From Stieleria tagensis (GTDB taxonomy: Bacteria > Planctomycetota > Planctomycetia > Pirellulales > Pirellulaceae): a DNA stretch of 43,721 bases. Location of the stretch: the NCBI RefSeq assembly GCF_024129865.1, contig NZ_JAMYFE010000114.1, forward strand, positions 1 through 43,721, read 5' to 3'. The notes beneath the pieces are model-generated. The model was not told where the DNA came from. It made no database searches and worked only from the letters and a program-made list of their open reading frames with translations. Below, piece after piece: positions 1 to 9,207 of the stretch (its first letter is position 1; every line of letters starts with the position of its first letter). A program made the position numbers and the translations under genes.

Positions 1-22
1 CGACCATGACAGTGCTTTTTTG

Positions 23-2980
23 TCAGTTTGTGTTGAGGGTTGAGGGTTGCATTAGAAATGCGATCAGGTCGGCCATGGATTGGGGGGAGATCGATTTTTC
101 GAAGCCTTCGGGCATGATCGATTTTTCGCTGTTGTGAAATCGTTCGATGTCACTGCGTAGCAGCGTGTCGGTGGCCGATTCGGCGCGTCGCAGGGTGATG
201 CTGGCGGTGTTTTCCGATGCCAACATGCCGCTGAGCGTTCGTCCGTCCTGGGTGAGCACCACGTAGTTGATGTACTGCGGATTGACTTCGCGATTGGGGT
301 CCAGCACATTGACCAGGATTGATTCTGGGCCGCGCGTCTGTGCGGCTTGCAGGCTGGGACCAACGGCATGCCCCATTTTGCCGGCTTGATGACAACCAGC
401 ACAGTGCTGTTTGAAGACCTCGCGGCCGCGCCCCGAATCGCCTTCGAGTTGCAGTGCTGTTTGATATTTCTCGACGACAGACTCGCGGGTCTCCAATGGG
501 TTGGCAGCCAAGTAGTCCTTGGCAAACCGGTTGACGGTCGGATCCGAACTGGTCGCCAGACGAGCCCAACGGGAACGCGAGAAATCGCCTGCCGAAACCG
601 CGTCGGCATGGATCTGATCGATCACCGCCTGGGTTCGTGCCGTCGTGGCAAACAGCACGTCAGCGGCCGCACTCCGCAAGCGTGGACTCCACTGAGGCCA
701 CTGTTCCAAAATCGCTTCGACTACCCGCGCCGAATCGTACTGGCCGATTGCATCGAGGGCGGCCAGTTGCATGTCGGCCGACGGTGAACTGCGGAGGACG
801 TTGACCAGCACCGGCAAGGCTTGCTGCTGGTCGGCGTAAGCGATTCGCCGGATCGCACGGATGCGTCTGGATTCCGGTTGCGACGGGTCAGTTAACTCGT
901 TTGCCGAAAGTGAAACCAGTTCTGCAAAGGTCTGATCGGCGCGCTGATTCAATTCCTTGTCTCGCCTGACCGAGTCCGCTTTGCGCAGAATCGCCAATGA
1001 CGGCAGCAAGCTGGCGTGCGGTTCCGCTTTGGTGACTGCGACCAGTGCGGCGTGCAGCGAAGACGGTTGGTTTTGACGCTGGATTTGTCCCGCCAAACGC
1101 GCCAGGAACTCATTCGTCGCTTCATCCACATTTGACTGAACCAAGTCGACAAACAATGCCGTCGCATCGTTCGCCACCGAGCTACCGACCGCTGTTTGGA
1201 TCCATCGATCGGAGGGAGACTGTTGCAAGATCGTTGCCAGATCCCTCGCCAATGAATGCTCTGCATCCGAGTCCGATTGCATCTGACCGAGTGAAAACGC
1301 GAGTTGGTAGCGGACTTCAAGGGAAGGGTGCTTTAACAAAGTCCGCATCGCAGCAATCACCCGGGCGTCACTGGCGAATTGTTCGGCCAGACGGATCGCG
1401 TGACGAGTGATTTGTGGATGTGGATCCGAGAGTCGTGCGATGACATCGTCGGCATGCAATTCGTGCAGTCCATCTAGCGCATACATTGCATGTAGTCGTC
1501 CGAGCGCTGATTCCTGGTCGCCTGCAAGCCGACGGAGCTGATCGGCGACGGATTTGTCCTGACGCTCATAGATCAGACGCGCGGCGGTTTCGCGGTGCCA
1601 AGCGTTGGGGTGTTGTAGAGAGTTCGCTAAGTCTGACGTGGATGCCGCGGCCAGATCCGGTGCAGGTCGATGTTGGTAACCATCTGGCGAGACACGATAA
1701 ATCCGCCCACGCTCGCGACCGGAGGTCAGGTCCAAGTGTTGTTTGATCTCTGGCGGCAGACTCGCCGGATGCTCGATGACTTCGCGATAAACGTCGACGA
1801 CCCAAAGCGTGCCGTCTGGCCCGCAAGCAAATTGCGCCGGTCGGAACCAAATGTCTGTGGACGCAACGAACTCACTCGCTGAATCGATTCGTCGTCCGAT
1901 CAGCGGGACGCCATTGGGCTGGAGTTGTTTGCGATGGATCAAATTGCTGCCGACGTCGCCGATGAATGCGATCGGCGTCGACTGATCCGGCCAGGCATCA
2001 CCCCGGTAGATCGTCACTCCGGTGGCGCCGGTGAAGTAGCCAGCCGGTCGCCCACCGCCTTCGATCGGGCCACGGGCCAGTCCCGCCACTCGCAATCGCG
2101 TTCGCACCAGTCGCCATGGTTCGACGGGGCTGATCCGAAACACTTCTGCTTGAGGGCCATCGGCGGCGATCGATTGCCGGGCGGCCGGCGCGGTAAGCAA
2201 TGGGTTGCGCGCGATGTAGCGATCTTCGTATAGAACTTGTTGCAGATGATCGCTGTTGGAAGAAACGAATTTGCGGCCCCAATCATCAAAGCACATACCG
2301 TGTTGACCGCCGCCGCTGGTCCGCGAAAACTGATTGGTCTTGGGATCAAACGCCAAATCGTAACCACGGACTTCCACGGCGGATGATTCATCTTGATTGA
2401 CCGCGTGAACACGCCCGCCGACGGTTCCGCAAGCGATGTGAATTCGGTTGTCCAAACCCCAGCGAAAACAGTTCAATAGACCTTGCACATTACTGGTCGC
2501 AAAACCGCTGAACAGCATGGTTTTGACATCGGCAACCCCGTCATCATCGGTGTCGCGTAAGGAATAGATGTGTGGCGCATCGGCGACCAACAGGCCACCA
2601 TCGTAGGGGAACAATGCGGTCGGCCACAGCAATCCCTCGGCGAACACGGTGCGTTGATCGTAGTGCCCATCGTTGTCGAGATCGACCAAGCGGGTGATGC
2701 GAGAGATCCCATCGTCCCGGTCCTCGCTATAGCCGCGCATTTCACAAACGTACAAAGCGCCGCTGGCGTCCCATTCGATCGCCACGGGACTGGTCACCAT
2801 GGGTTCGGACGCGACCAGTTCGATCTGAAAACCATCGGCAACTTCAAAGTCGTCTAATGTTTGGCTGGCGGCGACCGGAGGGATGCGTGGCAATTGATCG
2901 GCAAAGTCGGTTGCGGGGACGGGCCGTTGACCGCCGACAACCAGCGAGAGGGCCAGCAGGGTGCAAGGGATTGATCTCAT
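23..2980 (-). CDS. PVC-type membrane-bound cytochrome/dehydrogenase-like protein
   Basis: This 985-residue exported protein has the layout typical of planctomycete cytochromes. A short N-terminal signal peptide (MRSIPCTLLALSLVVGG) is followed by a propeller-like region resembling glucose/sorbosone dehydrogenases (about residues 40-430, opening with DGFQIELVASEP). A HEAT-like alpha-helical region follows (about 455-770), and then one class I cytochrome c domain whose heme motif CAGCH lies at 860-864, with a likely distal Met in the segment IMPEGF. The family is large in Planctomycetes and is assumed to pass electrons from periplasmic sugar or alcohol oxidation, but substrates are not known. 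The ATG at 2980 overlaps the stop of the ceramidase-like gene by 4 bp, so the two are probably translated together. Family assignment is strong; the substrate cannot be inferred. Confidence 0.9.
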   Translation of the reverse strand: MRSIPCTLLALSLVVGGQRPVPATDFADQLPRIPPVAASQTLDDFEVADGFQIELVASEPMVTSPVAIEWDASGALYVCEMRGYSEDRDDGISRITRLVDLDNDGHYDQRTVFAEGLLWPTALFPYDGGLLVADAPHIYSLRDTDDDGVADVKTMLFSGFATSNVQGLLNCFRWGLDNRIHIACGTVGGRVHAVNQDESSAVEVRGYDLAFDPKTNQFSRTSGGGQHGMCFDDWGRKFVSSNSDHLQQVLYEDRYIARNPLLTAPAARQSIAADGPQAEVFRISPVEPWRLVRTRLRVAGLARGPIEGGGRPAGYFTGATGVTIYRGDAWPDQSTPIAFIGDVGSNLIHRKQLQPNGVPLIGRRIDSASEFVASTDIWFRPAQFACGPDGTLWVVDVYREVIEHPASLPPEIKQHLDLTSGRERGRIYRVSPDGYQHRPAPDLAAASTSDLANSLQHPNAWHRETAARLIYERQDKSVADQLRRLAGDQESALGRLHAMYALDGLHELHADDVIARLSDPHPQITRHAIRLAEQFASDARVIAAMRTLLKHPSLEVRYQLAFSLGQMQSDSDAEHSLARDLATILQQSPSDRWIQTAVGSSVANDATALFVDLVQSNVDEATNEFLARLAGQIQRQNQPSSLHAALVAVTKAEPHASLLPSLAILRKADSVRRDKELNQRADQTFAELVSLSANELTDPSQPESRRIRAIRRIAYADQQQALPVLVNVLRSSPSADMQLAALDAIGQYDSARVVEAILEQWPQWSPRLRSAAADVLFATTARTQAVIDQIHADAVSAGDFSRSRWARLATSSDPTVNRFAKDYLAANPLETRESVVEKYQTALQLEGDSGRGREVFKQHCAGCHQAGKMGHAVGPSLQAAQTRGPESILVNVLDPNREVNPQYINYVVLTQDGRTLSGMLASENTASITLRRAESATDTLLRSDIERFHNSEKSIMPEGFEKSISPQSMADLIAFLMQPSTLNTN

Positions 2981-4365
2981 GGCGTCACCTCAAGCAATTC
3001 GCTGATACCATCGATCAAGATTTTCTCGCAACTCTTGTCGACTCGCGAGGCCCGTTGGCTGGTTTCATAGCCGCCTTGTCCATAGGCAACTTCAGTTCCG
3101 ATGTAGCCTGGTCCATAGTCACCGTAGGCTGCCATGGCGACCTTCAAATCAGGCCGCATCTGTTTGGCGGCGAGTTGGTATTCGACAAACAGTTCGCCTG
3201 GCATCGATAACACGCGGACGTCACCGACGCTCAAACAGGTCAGGTTGATTTTATGTCCCGATTCACAGCGGATCAGCCAAGCCAGATCCGCAGGTACCGA
3301 TTCGATGATTTCTTTGGTCGGCGATTGCAATGCCGTTTCCAATGATTCACGATTCAAGTGTGGCGCCGGTGGCAGCGAGACCGGTTTGACTTTCCAGCGG
3401 ATGGAATCGGGCGTGATCGGAAACCGCTCGGCGCTGTCAAACGCCTGCTTCATCCCCGCAGCGACACGCCCGGCCAAGATCAAACGATTTTCTTTCTTGC
3501 CGTCGTTGTATTTGCCGGCGCCGATGTTGCCGCCGGCACCATTAAAGTGAATGTGCATCGTGTCGGGCACGTCTTGGCCGCGCGCGATGCGTGCGATGCC
3601 GGGGAAATCGGGACTCGGAACGCCGGTGCGATAGTAGCTTTGTGGGTGGCATGCGTAGTAGGTCAACGAAGCGACCGGTTGGTGATCGTTGTAGAACACC
3701 AGGCAACACAGTTGCGGATCGATCGTGCCATCGGGCTCGGCACGCAGTTCCGGATCCAGGCAGGTCGTGTAGCGGGTGGCTTTGACCAATCCGTCGGCCC
3801 CCAACAGGCGGCGATTGGAAGCCACTTTTTCAACCTCTGCCTCCGCGAATCCGGCGTGGGTGATCGGTTGCGGGTGCTGCATGGCCTCGGACACAACCCG
3901 TCGCAGTTCGTTTAGGACTTGGCGTTGATGAGAACTAGCAAATGAACCCAGCTGCGTGGATCCGGCATGGTGCAACAATTGTTCAGCGGTGAAGTCACAG
4001 CGTGGTGCGTCGTGTTGGTGCAGAGCGTGCACGGCGACGCGGTCGGGTGTGGTTCCAGCGGCCTCGGCCAGGGTCTCGCGAAAGGCGTCATGTGATTCAT
4101 TGGCGATTCCGATCCAGTCGAAGGCGCACAACACAATCGGTTTTTCCGCACCCAGCAACACGATGCCTTTGCATCGCAATCCCAGTTCGCCCACGCGGAC
4201 GACCGGATCATAGGCCATCATCGAACCGACCGGTGGTGTCACGTCCAGGTCAAAACGAACGATTTGGAGTGTGGGGGATTCTGCAGCGGTGACATTGGTG
4301 GGACCCCAGACGGCGATCAAGACCAATAGACAGGCAAATAAACAATGGCGGTTGGCCAGTTTCAT
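2977..4365 (-). CDS. Neutral/alkaline ceramidase-like exported protein
   Basis: The 462-residue product has a cleavable signal peptide (MKLANRHCLFACLLVLIAVW, ending near TAAES). Its body resembles the N-terminal catalytic domain of neutral/alkaline ceramidases, which use a zinc ion to split the amide bond of ceramides. Visible family-like features are the histidine-rich segment HALHQHDAPRC, the segment ACHPQSYYRT, and a glycine-rich stretch FNGAGGNIGAG where ceramidases have their conserved GNVGD-type region. It lacks the C-terminal immunoglobulin-like domain of full ceramidases, as is usual for planctomycete members, so activity on ceramide is not assured. It is the first gene of a two-gene minus-strand operon with the PVC cytochrome, and is divergent from the DUF3500 gene across about 105 bp that must hold both promoters. 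Confidence 0.8.
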   Translation of the reverse strand: MKLANRHCLFACLLVLIAVWGPTNVTAAESPTLQIVRFDLDVTPPVGSMMAYDPVVRVGELGLRCKGIVLLGAEKPIVLCAFDWIGIANESHDAFRETLAEAAGTTPDRVAVHALHQHDAPRCDFTAEQLLHHAGSTQLGSFASSHQRQVLNELRRVVSEAMQHPQPITHAGFAEAEVEKVASNRRLLGADGLVKATRYTTCLDPELRAEPDGTIDPQLCCLVFYNDHQPVASLTYYACHPQSYYRTGVPSPDFPGIARIARGQDVPDTMHIHFNGAGGNIGAGKYNDGKKENRLILAGRVAAGMKQAFDSAERFPITPDSIRWKVKPVSLPPAPHLNRESLETALQSPTKEIIESVPADLAWLIRCESGHKINLTCLSVGDVRVLSMPGELFVEYQLAAKQMRPDLKVAMAAYGDYGPGYIGTEVAYGQGGYETSQRASRVDKSCEKILIDGISELLEVTP

Positions 4366-4473
4366 GTGATCGTTTCCATCGCGGGTAGGCAGCGGGTGGT
4401 GAGATTCGGTTAGAATCTAAGGTTGCCGCTATGGTAACCGCAACTCTCCCACCTCTCCCCCTCAGGTAACGTG

Positions 4474-5487
4474 ATGTCTGAAAATCTTAGGCTCGATCGT
4501 CGTACCTTCATCAAGAACGCATCCACCGCAGCCGCCGCCACGGCTGCCGTCGGCAGTGTCGGCTCGTTTGGCCACGCCGAAACGGTCGAACCCGCTTCAA
4601 CCTCGGCGGAAAGCTTGGTCGGACGGCTGTATGAAACTTTGTCGGACCAGCAACGCAAACAAATTTGTTTCGATTGGGATCACAAGGAAGACAAACGCGG
4701 GTTGCTGCGAACCTTTGTTGCCAACAATTGGAACATCACCGAACCGGAGATCAACGATGATTTTTACAGCGATCAGCAACGAGAGTTGATCACCGGTGTC
4801 TTCGAATCGATCATCCACCCGGCCTGGCACGAGCGCTACTATCAGCAGCTGGAAGACGATGCCGGCGGGTTCGGTAATGAACAGTCCATTGCCATTTTTG
4901 GAAAACCGAACGAGGGCAAATTTGAATTGGTGTTAACCGGGCGGCACATGACGCTGCGCTGTGACGGCAATTCGGCGGATCACGTTGCCTTTGGTGGACC
5001 CATTTTTTACGGCCATGCGCCCGAGAACAACGAGGGGCCAAACCACACCGGCAATGTGTTTTGGGACCAAGCCGTTGCTGCTAATAATGTCTACAAGATG
5101 CTTGACGGGCGTCAGCAAAAGCAAGCACTGGTCGCCAAGACGCCGCGTGAGCAGGCGGTTGATTTCCGTGGCAAAACGCCTGCCAGTGGGCTGCCGGTTT
5201 CCGACATGTCCTCGGACCAACGAGAGCACCTGCAAAAGACGCTCGGCTTATTGGTCGAGATGTATCGCGAGAGTGACCAGCAAGAAGCCATGCAGTGTTT
5301 GAAGACACAGGGCGGGTTGGACGCGTGTTCGCTGTCGTTTTTCTCTGACAATGACATCGGCAAAGATGAGGTCTGGGACAACTGGCGTCTGGAAGGCCCC
5401 TCGTTTGTTTGGCACTACCGCGGTGCTCCGCACGTCCACGTCTGGGTCAATGTGGCCGACAATGCAAAGGTGAAAACAAACGCTTGA
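4474..5487 (+). CDS. Tat-exported DUF3500 family protein
   Basis: The product of about 337 residues starts with a twin-arginine signal: LDRRTFIK followed by an Ala-rich hydrophobic run and a likely cleavage after SFGHA. The rest resembles DUF3500 proteins, a family of unknown function found in planctomycetes and other bacteria. Recognisable stretches are FELVLTGRHMTLRCDGN, the GGPIFYGHAP block, and the C-terminal FVWHYRGAPHVHVWVNV with its clustered histidines, which could bind a metal (inference). A GTG at 4471 lies directly before the chosen ATG at 4474; the ATG is preferred because CAGG lies seven bases upstream. It is divergent from the ceramidase-like gene and precedes a sulfatase in the same direction by about 70 bp. 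Export in folded form suggests a cofactor. Confidence 0.8.
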   Translation: MSENLRLDRRTFIKNASTAAAATAAVGSVGSFGHAETVEPASTSAESLVGRLYETLSDQQRKQICFDWDHKEDKRGLLRTFVANNWNITEPEINDDFYSDQQRELITGVFESIIHPAWHERYYQQLEDDAGGFGNEQSIAIFGKPNEGKFELVLTGRHMTLRCDGNSADHVAFGGPIFYGHAPENNEGPNHTGNVFWDQAVAANNVYKMLDGRQQKQALVAKTPREQAVDFRGKTPASGLPVSDMSSDQREHLQKTLGLLVEMYRESDQQEAMQCLKTQGGLDACSLSFFSDNDIGKDEVWDNWRLEGPSFVWHYRGAPHVHVWVNVADNAKVKTNA

Positions 5488-5554
5488 CCGACCGCTGACG
5501 CCTGTTCATTCTTCACCACACAGTCGCTGATTGCTGCGAAACGGATGCTCGTTG

Positions 5555-7033
5555 ATGAAATCGATACTATTGGGTCTGGTCGCCGGAATTCTATGTTCGG
5601 TGACCACACCCGTGGTTGCGGATCCGTCCGCCGCGACCGATACGTCTGATGTTGCGCCCAATGTGTTGTTCATTGCGATCGATGATTTGAATGATTGGGT
5701 GGGTTGTCTGGGCGGGCATCCCGGTGCCATCACGCCCAACATCGATCGCTTGGCGGCGCGCGGGGTTTTGTTCTCCAATGCGCATTGCCAAGCCCCGATC
5801 TGTGGCCCTAGTCGCGCCAGCCTGTTCAGCGGACTATTGCCGTCGACCTCGGGGATCTACGCACAGATCAACGACAATCAGATTCCCCAGGCCAGCGCGA
5901 TCACTGGCAAAGTGACGTTGTTGCCGGACTATTTCGAGCAGCAAGGCTACCGCACACTGGCCTGCGGCAAACTCTTTCACAATGGCGACCGCGCCGGCGT
6001 GTTTGATGATTATGGTGGCCACGCCAGTTTCGGTCCCAAGCCGAAAAAACGTTTTCAATACGACCCGGCATGGTTTCCGGAAAAGATCGGCAGCACTCAG
6101 ACCGACTGGGGAGCGTTTCCAGAGACCGATCAAGAGATGCCGGACTACAAGATTGCCGCCTATGGTGTCGAGCAACTGGGCAAATCACACGACAAGCCGT
6201 TCTTTTTGGCCGTCGGATTCATGCGGCCACATGTGCCGTGGTACTGCCCGCAAAAGTGGTTCGACATGCATCCGATCGATGGCATCACACTGCCACCGTA
6301 TTTGCCAGAAGATTTGCAGGATGTGCCGGGATTGTCACGCCGCGTGAATGAATTGCCGGCGATGCCGACCACCGAGTGGGCGATCAAAACCAAGCAGTGG
6401 AAGAACATTGTTCAAAGCTATTTGGCCTGCACGACGTTTGTCGATGCGCAAGTTGGCAAGGTGCTCGACGCATTGGAAAACAGCGACTATGCGGACAACA
6501 CCATCGTCGTATTGTGGTCGGATCACGGCTATCACGTCGGCGAGAAGAATCGATTTGCCAAACAAGCTTTGTGGGATCGGGCGAATCGCGTCCCGCTGAT
6601 CATTGCCCGGCCGGGACAAGAATCGAACCAGGGCAGGGCAGCGGTGTGTGACCGACCGGTCGGATTGATCGATTTGTATCCGACGTTGTTGGATCTGTGT
6701 GGATTGCCGGCCAACCCAATGAACCAAGGCCGTTCGATCAAGCCGTTGGTCGATGATCCGGATTCCACTTGGGATCACTTCACGGTGACAACCTATGGTC
6801 AGAACAACCATGCGGTGCAATCACAACGTTATCGGTTCTATCGCTATGAGGATGGATCGATGGAGTTGTACGACCAACAAACGGATCCCAACGAATGGAA
6901 TAATTTGGCATCGCAGTCGGAGATGTCGACGGTGATCAAGACGCATGCGGCTGGATTGCCCAGCGTCAATGCCGAGCCGTCGAAGTACAACAAGTACCCG
7001 ACCAACGAGTACTTTTTGAATCTGCAAAAATAG
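5555..7033 (+). CDS. Sulfatase, iduronate-2-sulfatase-like
   Basis: This 492-residue exported type I sulfatase hydrolyses sulfate esters, probably on a sulfated polysaccharide. The signal peptide is MKSILLGLVAGILCSVTTPVVA. The sulfatase signature C-G-P-S-R begins at Cys83, the residue converted to formylglycine, followed by ASLFSG. Two aspartates at 43-44 (IDDLNDW) and the later SDHGYHVGEK segment supply calcium-binding and catalytic residues. The IDDLNDW opening and overall layout are closest to iduronate-2-sulfatases and choline-sulfatase-like enzymes. An upstream in-frame TTG at 5531 was rejected because the ATG at 5555 places a good signal peptide at the N terminus. The anaerobic- or FGE-type maturase needed for Cys conversion is not in this window. 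Confidence 0.93.
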   Translation: MKSILLGLVAGILCSVTTPVVADPSAATDTSDVAPNVLFIAIDDLNDWVGCLGGHPGAITPNIDRLAARGVLFSNAHCQAPICGPSRASLFSGLLPSTSGIYAQINDNQIPQASAITGKVTLLPDYFEQQGYRTLACGKLFHNGDRAGVFDDYGGHASFGPKPKKRFQYDPAWFPEKIGSTQTDWGAFPETDQEMPDYKIAAYGVEQLGKSHDKPFFLAVGFMRPHVPWYCPQKWFDMHPIDGITLPPYLPEDLQDVPGLSRRVNELPAMPTTEWAIKTKQWKNIVQSYLACTTFVDAQVGKVLDALENSDYADNTIVVLWSDHGYHVGEKNRFAKQALWDRANRVPLIIARPGQESNQGRAAVCDRPVGLIDLYPTLLDLCGLPANPMNQGRSIKPLVDDPDSTWDHFTVTTYGQNNHAVQSQRYRFYRYEDGSMELYDQQTDPNEWNNLASQSEMSTVIKTHAAGLPSVNAEPSKYNKYPTNEYFLNLQK

Positions 7034-7087
7034 GCCGGGTACGACCCGGCCGACTGTTTCACCCCTTTCAACCGATGAGCTAATGCG

Positions 7088-7651
7088 ATGCGTGCGATTG
7101 CTTTCCTGTCCCTACTGGTTTTTGCCGGCTATGCCAACGCCGAAACAACACTGGAAGTTGGCGACGATGCTCCCAAATTTGAAGCCACCGATGACACCGG
7201 CATGACATGGAAGTCGGCGGATCACGTCGGCAAAAAGATCATCGTCTTGTACTTCTACCCGGCCGACATGACCGGCGGTTGCACCGCACAGGCCTGTGCC
7301 TACCGTGACAAAATGGAAACGTTCACCGACGCGGGGGTGGAAGTGGTGGGTGTCAGTGGCGATTCAGCCAAGAACCACCAAGTGTTTAAGAAAGCCCACG
7401 ACTTGAATTTCACGTTGCTGGCTGATACCGACGGCGAGGTCGCCAAGAAATTTGGCGTCCCCGTCGCTTTGGGCGAAAAGACCGTCAAGCAGACGATCAA
7501 AGGCACCGAGATGTTGCTGCTGCGAACGGCGACGACCAAACGTTGGACGTTCGTGATCGACCGCGACGGCAAGATCATCTACAAGGATGCTCAAGTGAAT
7601 GCCAAACAGGATCCCGAGAAAATCGAAAAACTGTTGAAGTCACTTTCGTAG
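7088..7651 (+). CDS. Exported peroxiredoxin, BCP/PrxQ type
   Basis: A thiol peroxidase of 187 residues. The peroxidatic cysteine is Cys65 in FYPADMTGGCT and the likely resolving cysteine is Cys70, the five-residue spacing typical of BCP/PrxQ peroxiredoxins. The usual Pro before the active cysteine (PGCT) is Gly here (GGCT). An N-terminal signal peptide (MRAIAFLSLLVFAGYANA) sends it out of the cytoplasm, whereas classic BCP is cytosolic, so a periplasmic thiol partner would be needed. The central fold shows VVGVSGDS and the LLADTDGEVAKKFGV segment common to the family. It follows the sulfatase by about 55 bp in the same direction and is followed at once by a palindromic repeat that could end transcription. 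Confidence 0.92.
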   Translation: MRAIAFLSLLVFAGYANAETTLEVGDDAPKFEATDDTGMTWKSADHVGKKIIVLYFYPADMTGGCTAQACAYRDKMETFTDAGVEVVGVSGDSAKNHQVFKKAHDLNFTLLADTDGEVAKKFGVPVALGEKTVKQTIKGTEMLLLRTATTKRWTFVIDRDGKIIYKDAQVNAKQDPEKIEKLLKSLS

Positions 7652-7672
7652 GTGGTGAAAGATAACACCAGG

Positions 7673-7753
7673 TTTGCGCCATCAGCCGAGGTGCGCTAGT
7701 GCACGGTTTCCGGGCGGACCGGACGCTAGCGCGTGCCGGCTGATGGTTTTGCG
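7673..7753. repeat. Palindromic intergenic repeat after the peroxiredoxin
   Basis: The left arm, reading CCATCAGCCG then GGTGCGCTAGTGC, is largely complementary to the right arm around GCTAGCGCGTGCCGGCTGATGG. The arms are about 25-30 bases each and could form a long imperfect hairpin 25 bases past the peroxiredoxin stop. It has no coding content and probably belongs to a dispersed planctomycete repeat family; it may also act as a transcription end. No second full copy was seen in this window. Confidence 0.6.
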
Positions 7754-7798
7754 TTTTGTCCAAAGTGGGCATCGGTTTTTCATCACCCGACGCCTGAG

Positions 7799-7923
7799 TT
7801 TTGAAGTTGCGTTTCAATCGCAACCCGACGCGTCAGCGAGGGATTTAGCCGGTTGATGGGATCCCTCGCTCACGCGTCGGGTTACCAAAAACCAATGCCT
7901 GACGCGAGAACGTATCTTCAAAA
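7799..7923 (-). repeat. Long palindromic repeat (family A), copy 1
   Basis: The element is bounded by outer arms TTTTGAAGTTGCG at the left and CTTCAAAA at the right. Inside lies a 21-base inner stem (7824-7844 with 7861-7881) based on CCCGACGCGTCAGCGAGGGA. The stem brackets a 16-base loop reading TTAGCCGGTTGATGGG. The loop is the reverse complement type of the loop in the copy at 41439-41579, so this copy is in the opposite orientation; strand is assigned relative to that copy. Confidence 0.8.
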
Positions 7924-7964
7924 CGCGTCAGCGAGGGATGAAGCGTGTTGACGGAATCCCTCGC
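7922..7964 (-). repeat. Family A repeat, inner stem-loop only (copy 2)
   Basis: Directly after copy 1 is a second inner stem-loop without outer arms: ACGCGTCAGCGAGGGAT, a loop containing GTGTTGACGG, then ATCCCTCGC. The loop matches the orientation of copy 1. It looks like a partial duplication or a decayed unit beside the full copy. Confidence 0.65.
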
Positions 7965-7982
7965 CGGGCCGGGGCCTACCGC

Positions 7983-8942
7983 TTAGGCTCGTGATCGGCG
8001 ACGCAACAGTCCGCCGATCGCGAGCAGTGCAAACGTCGCCATCGACGAGGGTTCCGGCACGCTGCCGTCGGAATCGGGGTCGCGGCCGGGAACAGTCGGG
8101 ATGTCTAGCGTCGTGGATGGCAAGTGGATCTCGCCGGTCAAATGCACATTGTTAGCGACAACCGTGCCTTCGATCGGTGAACGAAGTGTCAGGTCGGCCA
8201 ACGGAGCGATCACGGATCCGCCTAGCCCATTTGGCAGAGTCACTGTCGTGGCATTGGGAAAGTACCACACGATTCGTTCTTGGAACTTGTCCAATCCGAA
8301 TTCTTCGTTGAACACATTGAACGCAGTGCCGCCGGCGATTTTGATATCGTCGAAGCGGAACAAGAACAGATCAGCATCCAAATCGCCTTGCAGATCCATC
8401 GACCCGTTTCGTTTGAAAAGGGATGCATCCAAATCAAACACTGCGGTGCGATCGACGCCCGGCGTGCTGGTGAAGATCGCTTTGTTCATGTCTTTCAGAT
8501 TCGCCGTGCTGTTGGCTGTCAGCGAATTGAGGTAACTGGTGGTCTGCCCGATCTCGGTCAGCGTTTGCGACAGCAAGCTTGGGATTTCGGCGTCATTGAA
8601 CGTCGTGTAGTCGGCGTTGTTGATGTGAGCTCCTGTGCTCGAACCACCCACACGGACTCCACCTTGATTGACTTGAATGGTGCCATGAACCTTGCCGCCG
8701 ACGATCAATCCGTCTTGTTGGTTCACACCCGGTGTTGTGACAGGTTTTGTCAGCGCTGCACTGTTGACCGCAAAGTTTTTTGCGCTGCCATTGATATTCC
8801 CGAACACCAGCGTGCGGCCTTCCACTTCACTGGTGCCGGTGACGTTGCCCAATGCAATCAGGTTAAAGTCGTTGATTACGCCGGCGGAGGCGTGCAGAGC
8901 GGTCAGACTGGTGGCGAGCACAAATGCCAAAGATCGGAACAT
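7983..8942 (-). CDS. Choice-of-anchor A family PEP-CTERM protein
   Basis: The product of about 319 residues has an N-terminal signal peptide (MFRSLAFVLATSLTALHASAG), a beta-rich body that opens with FNLIALGNVTGTSEVEGR like choice-of-anchor A domains, and a C-terminal sorting tag: VPEPSS, a hydrophobic helix (MATFALLAIGGLL) and a final RRRSRA cluster. PEP-CTERM tags are removed by an exosortase in the inner membrane on the way to the outer surface, often together with exopolysaccharide production. The body has many repeated VHGTIQV/VNQGGVRVG-type turns suggesting a beta-helix. The ATG at 8942 is chosen over an upstream TTG at 8966 because it gives a clean signal peptide. No exosortase gene is in the window. 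Confidence 0.88.
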   Translation of the reverse strand: MFRSLAFVLATSLTALHASAGVINDFNLIALGNVTGTSEVEGRTLVFGNINGSAKNFAVNSAALTKPVTTPGVNQQDGLIVGGKVHGTIQVNQGGVRVGGSSTGAHINNADYTTFNDAEIPSLLSQTLTEIGQTTSYLNSLTANSTANLKDMNKAIFTSTPGVDRTAVFDLDASLFKRNGSMDLQGDLDADLFLFRFDDIKIAGGTAFNVFNEEFGLDKFQERIVWYFPNATTVTLPNGLGGSVIAPLADLTLRSPIEGTVVANNVHLTGEIHLPSTTLDIPTVPGRDPDSDGSVPEPSSMATFALLAIGGLLRRRSRA

Positions 8943-9207
8943 TAAAGCTAAATTTCCTGCAGACAAGCGTTGTTGCTGTGAGCTGAAAGAGAGACGGGTG
9001 TTTTGTTGTCAGAAATCGTACGCACGACTCTGATTCTGGGATCCCCCTTACACGCGAGAATTTGCCCCGGAACCCGCACCGAAAAATTTGCCACCCCTAT
9101 CGGCCCTTACTGCGATCGCCTGTGGCGGGCAGGCGACATCGGGAAACGGCATTCGCATCAGCTTGATGCCACCCGACCGAGGTTGTCGGCTGGCTTGGCT
9201 TGCGAGC

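Noticed and set aside
7799-7964. CRISPR array
   Set aside because: The units are palindromes with nested arms and no regular spacers, and no cas gene is nearby.
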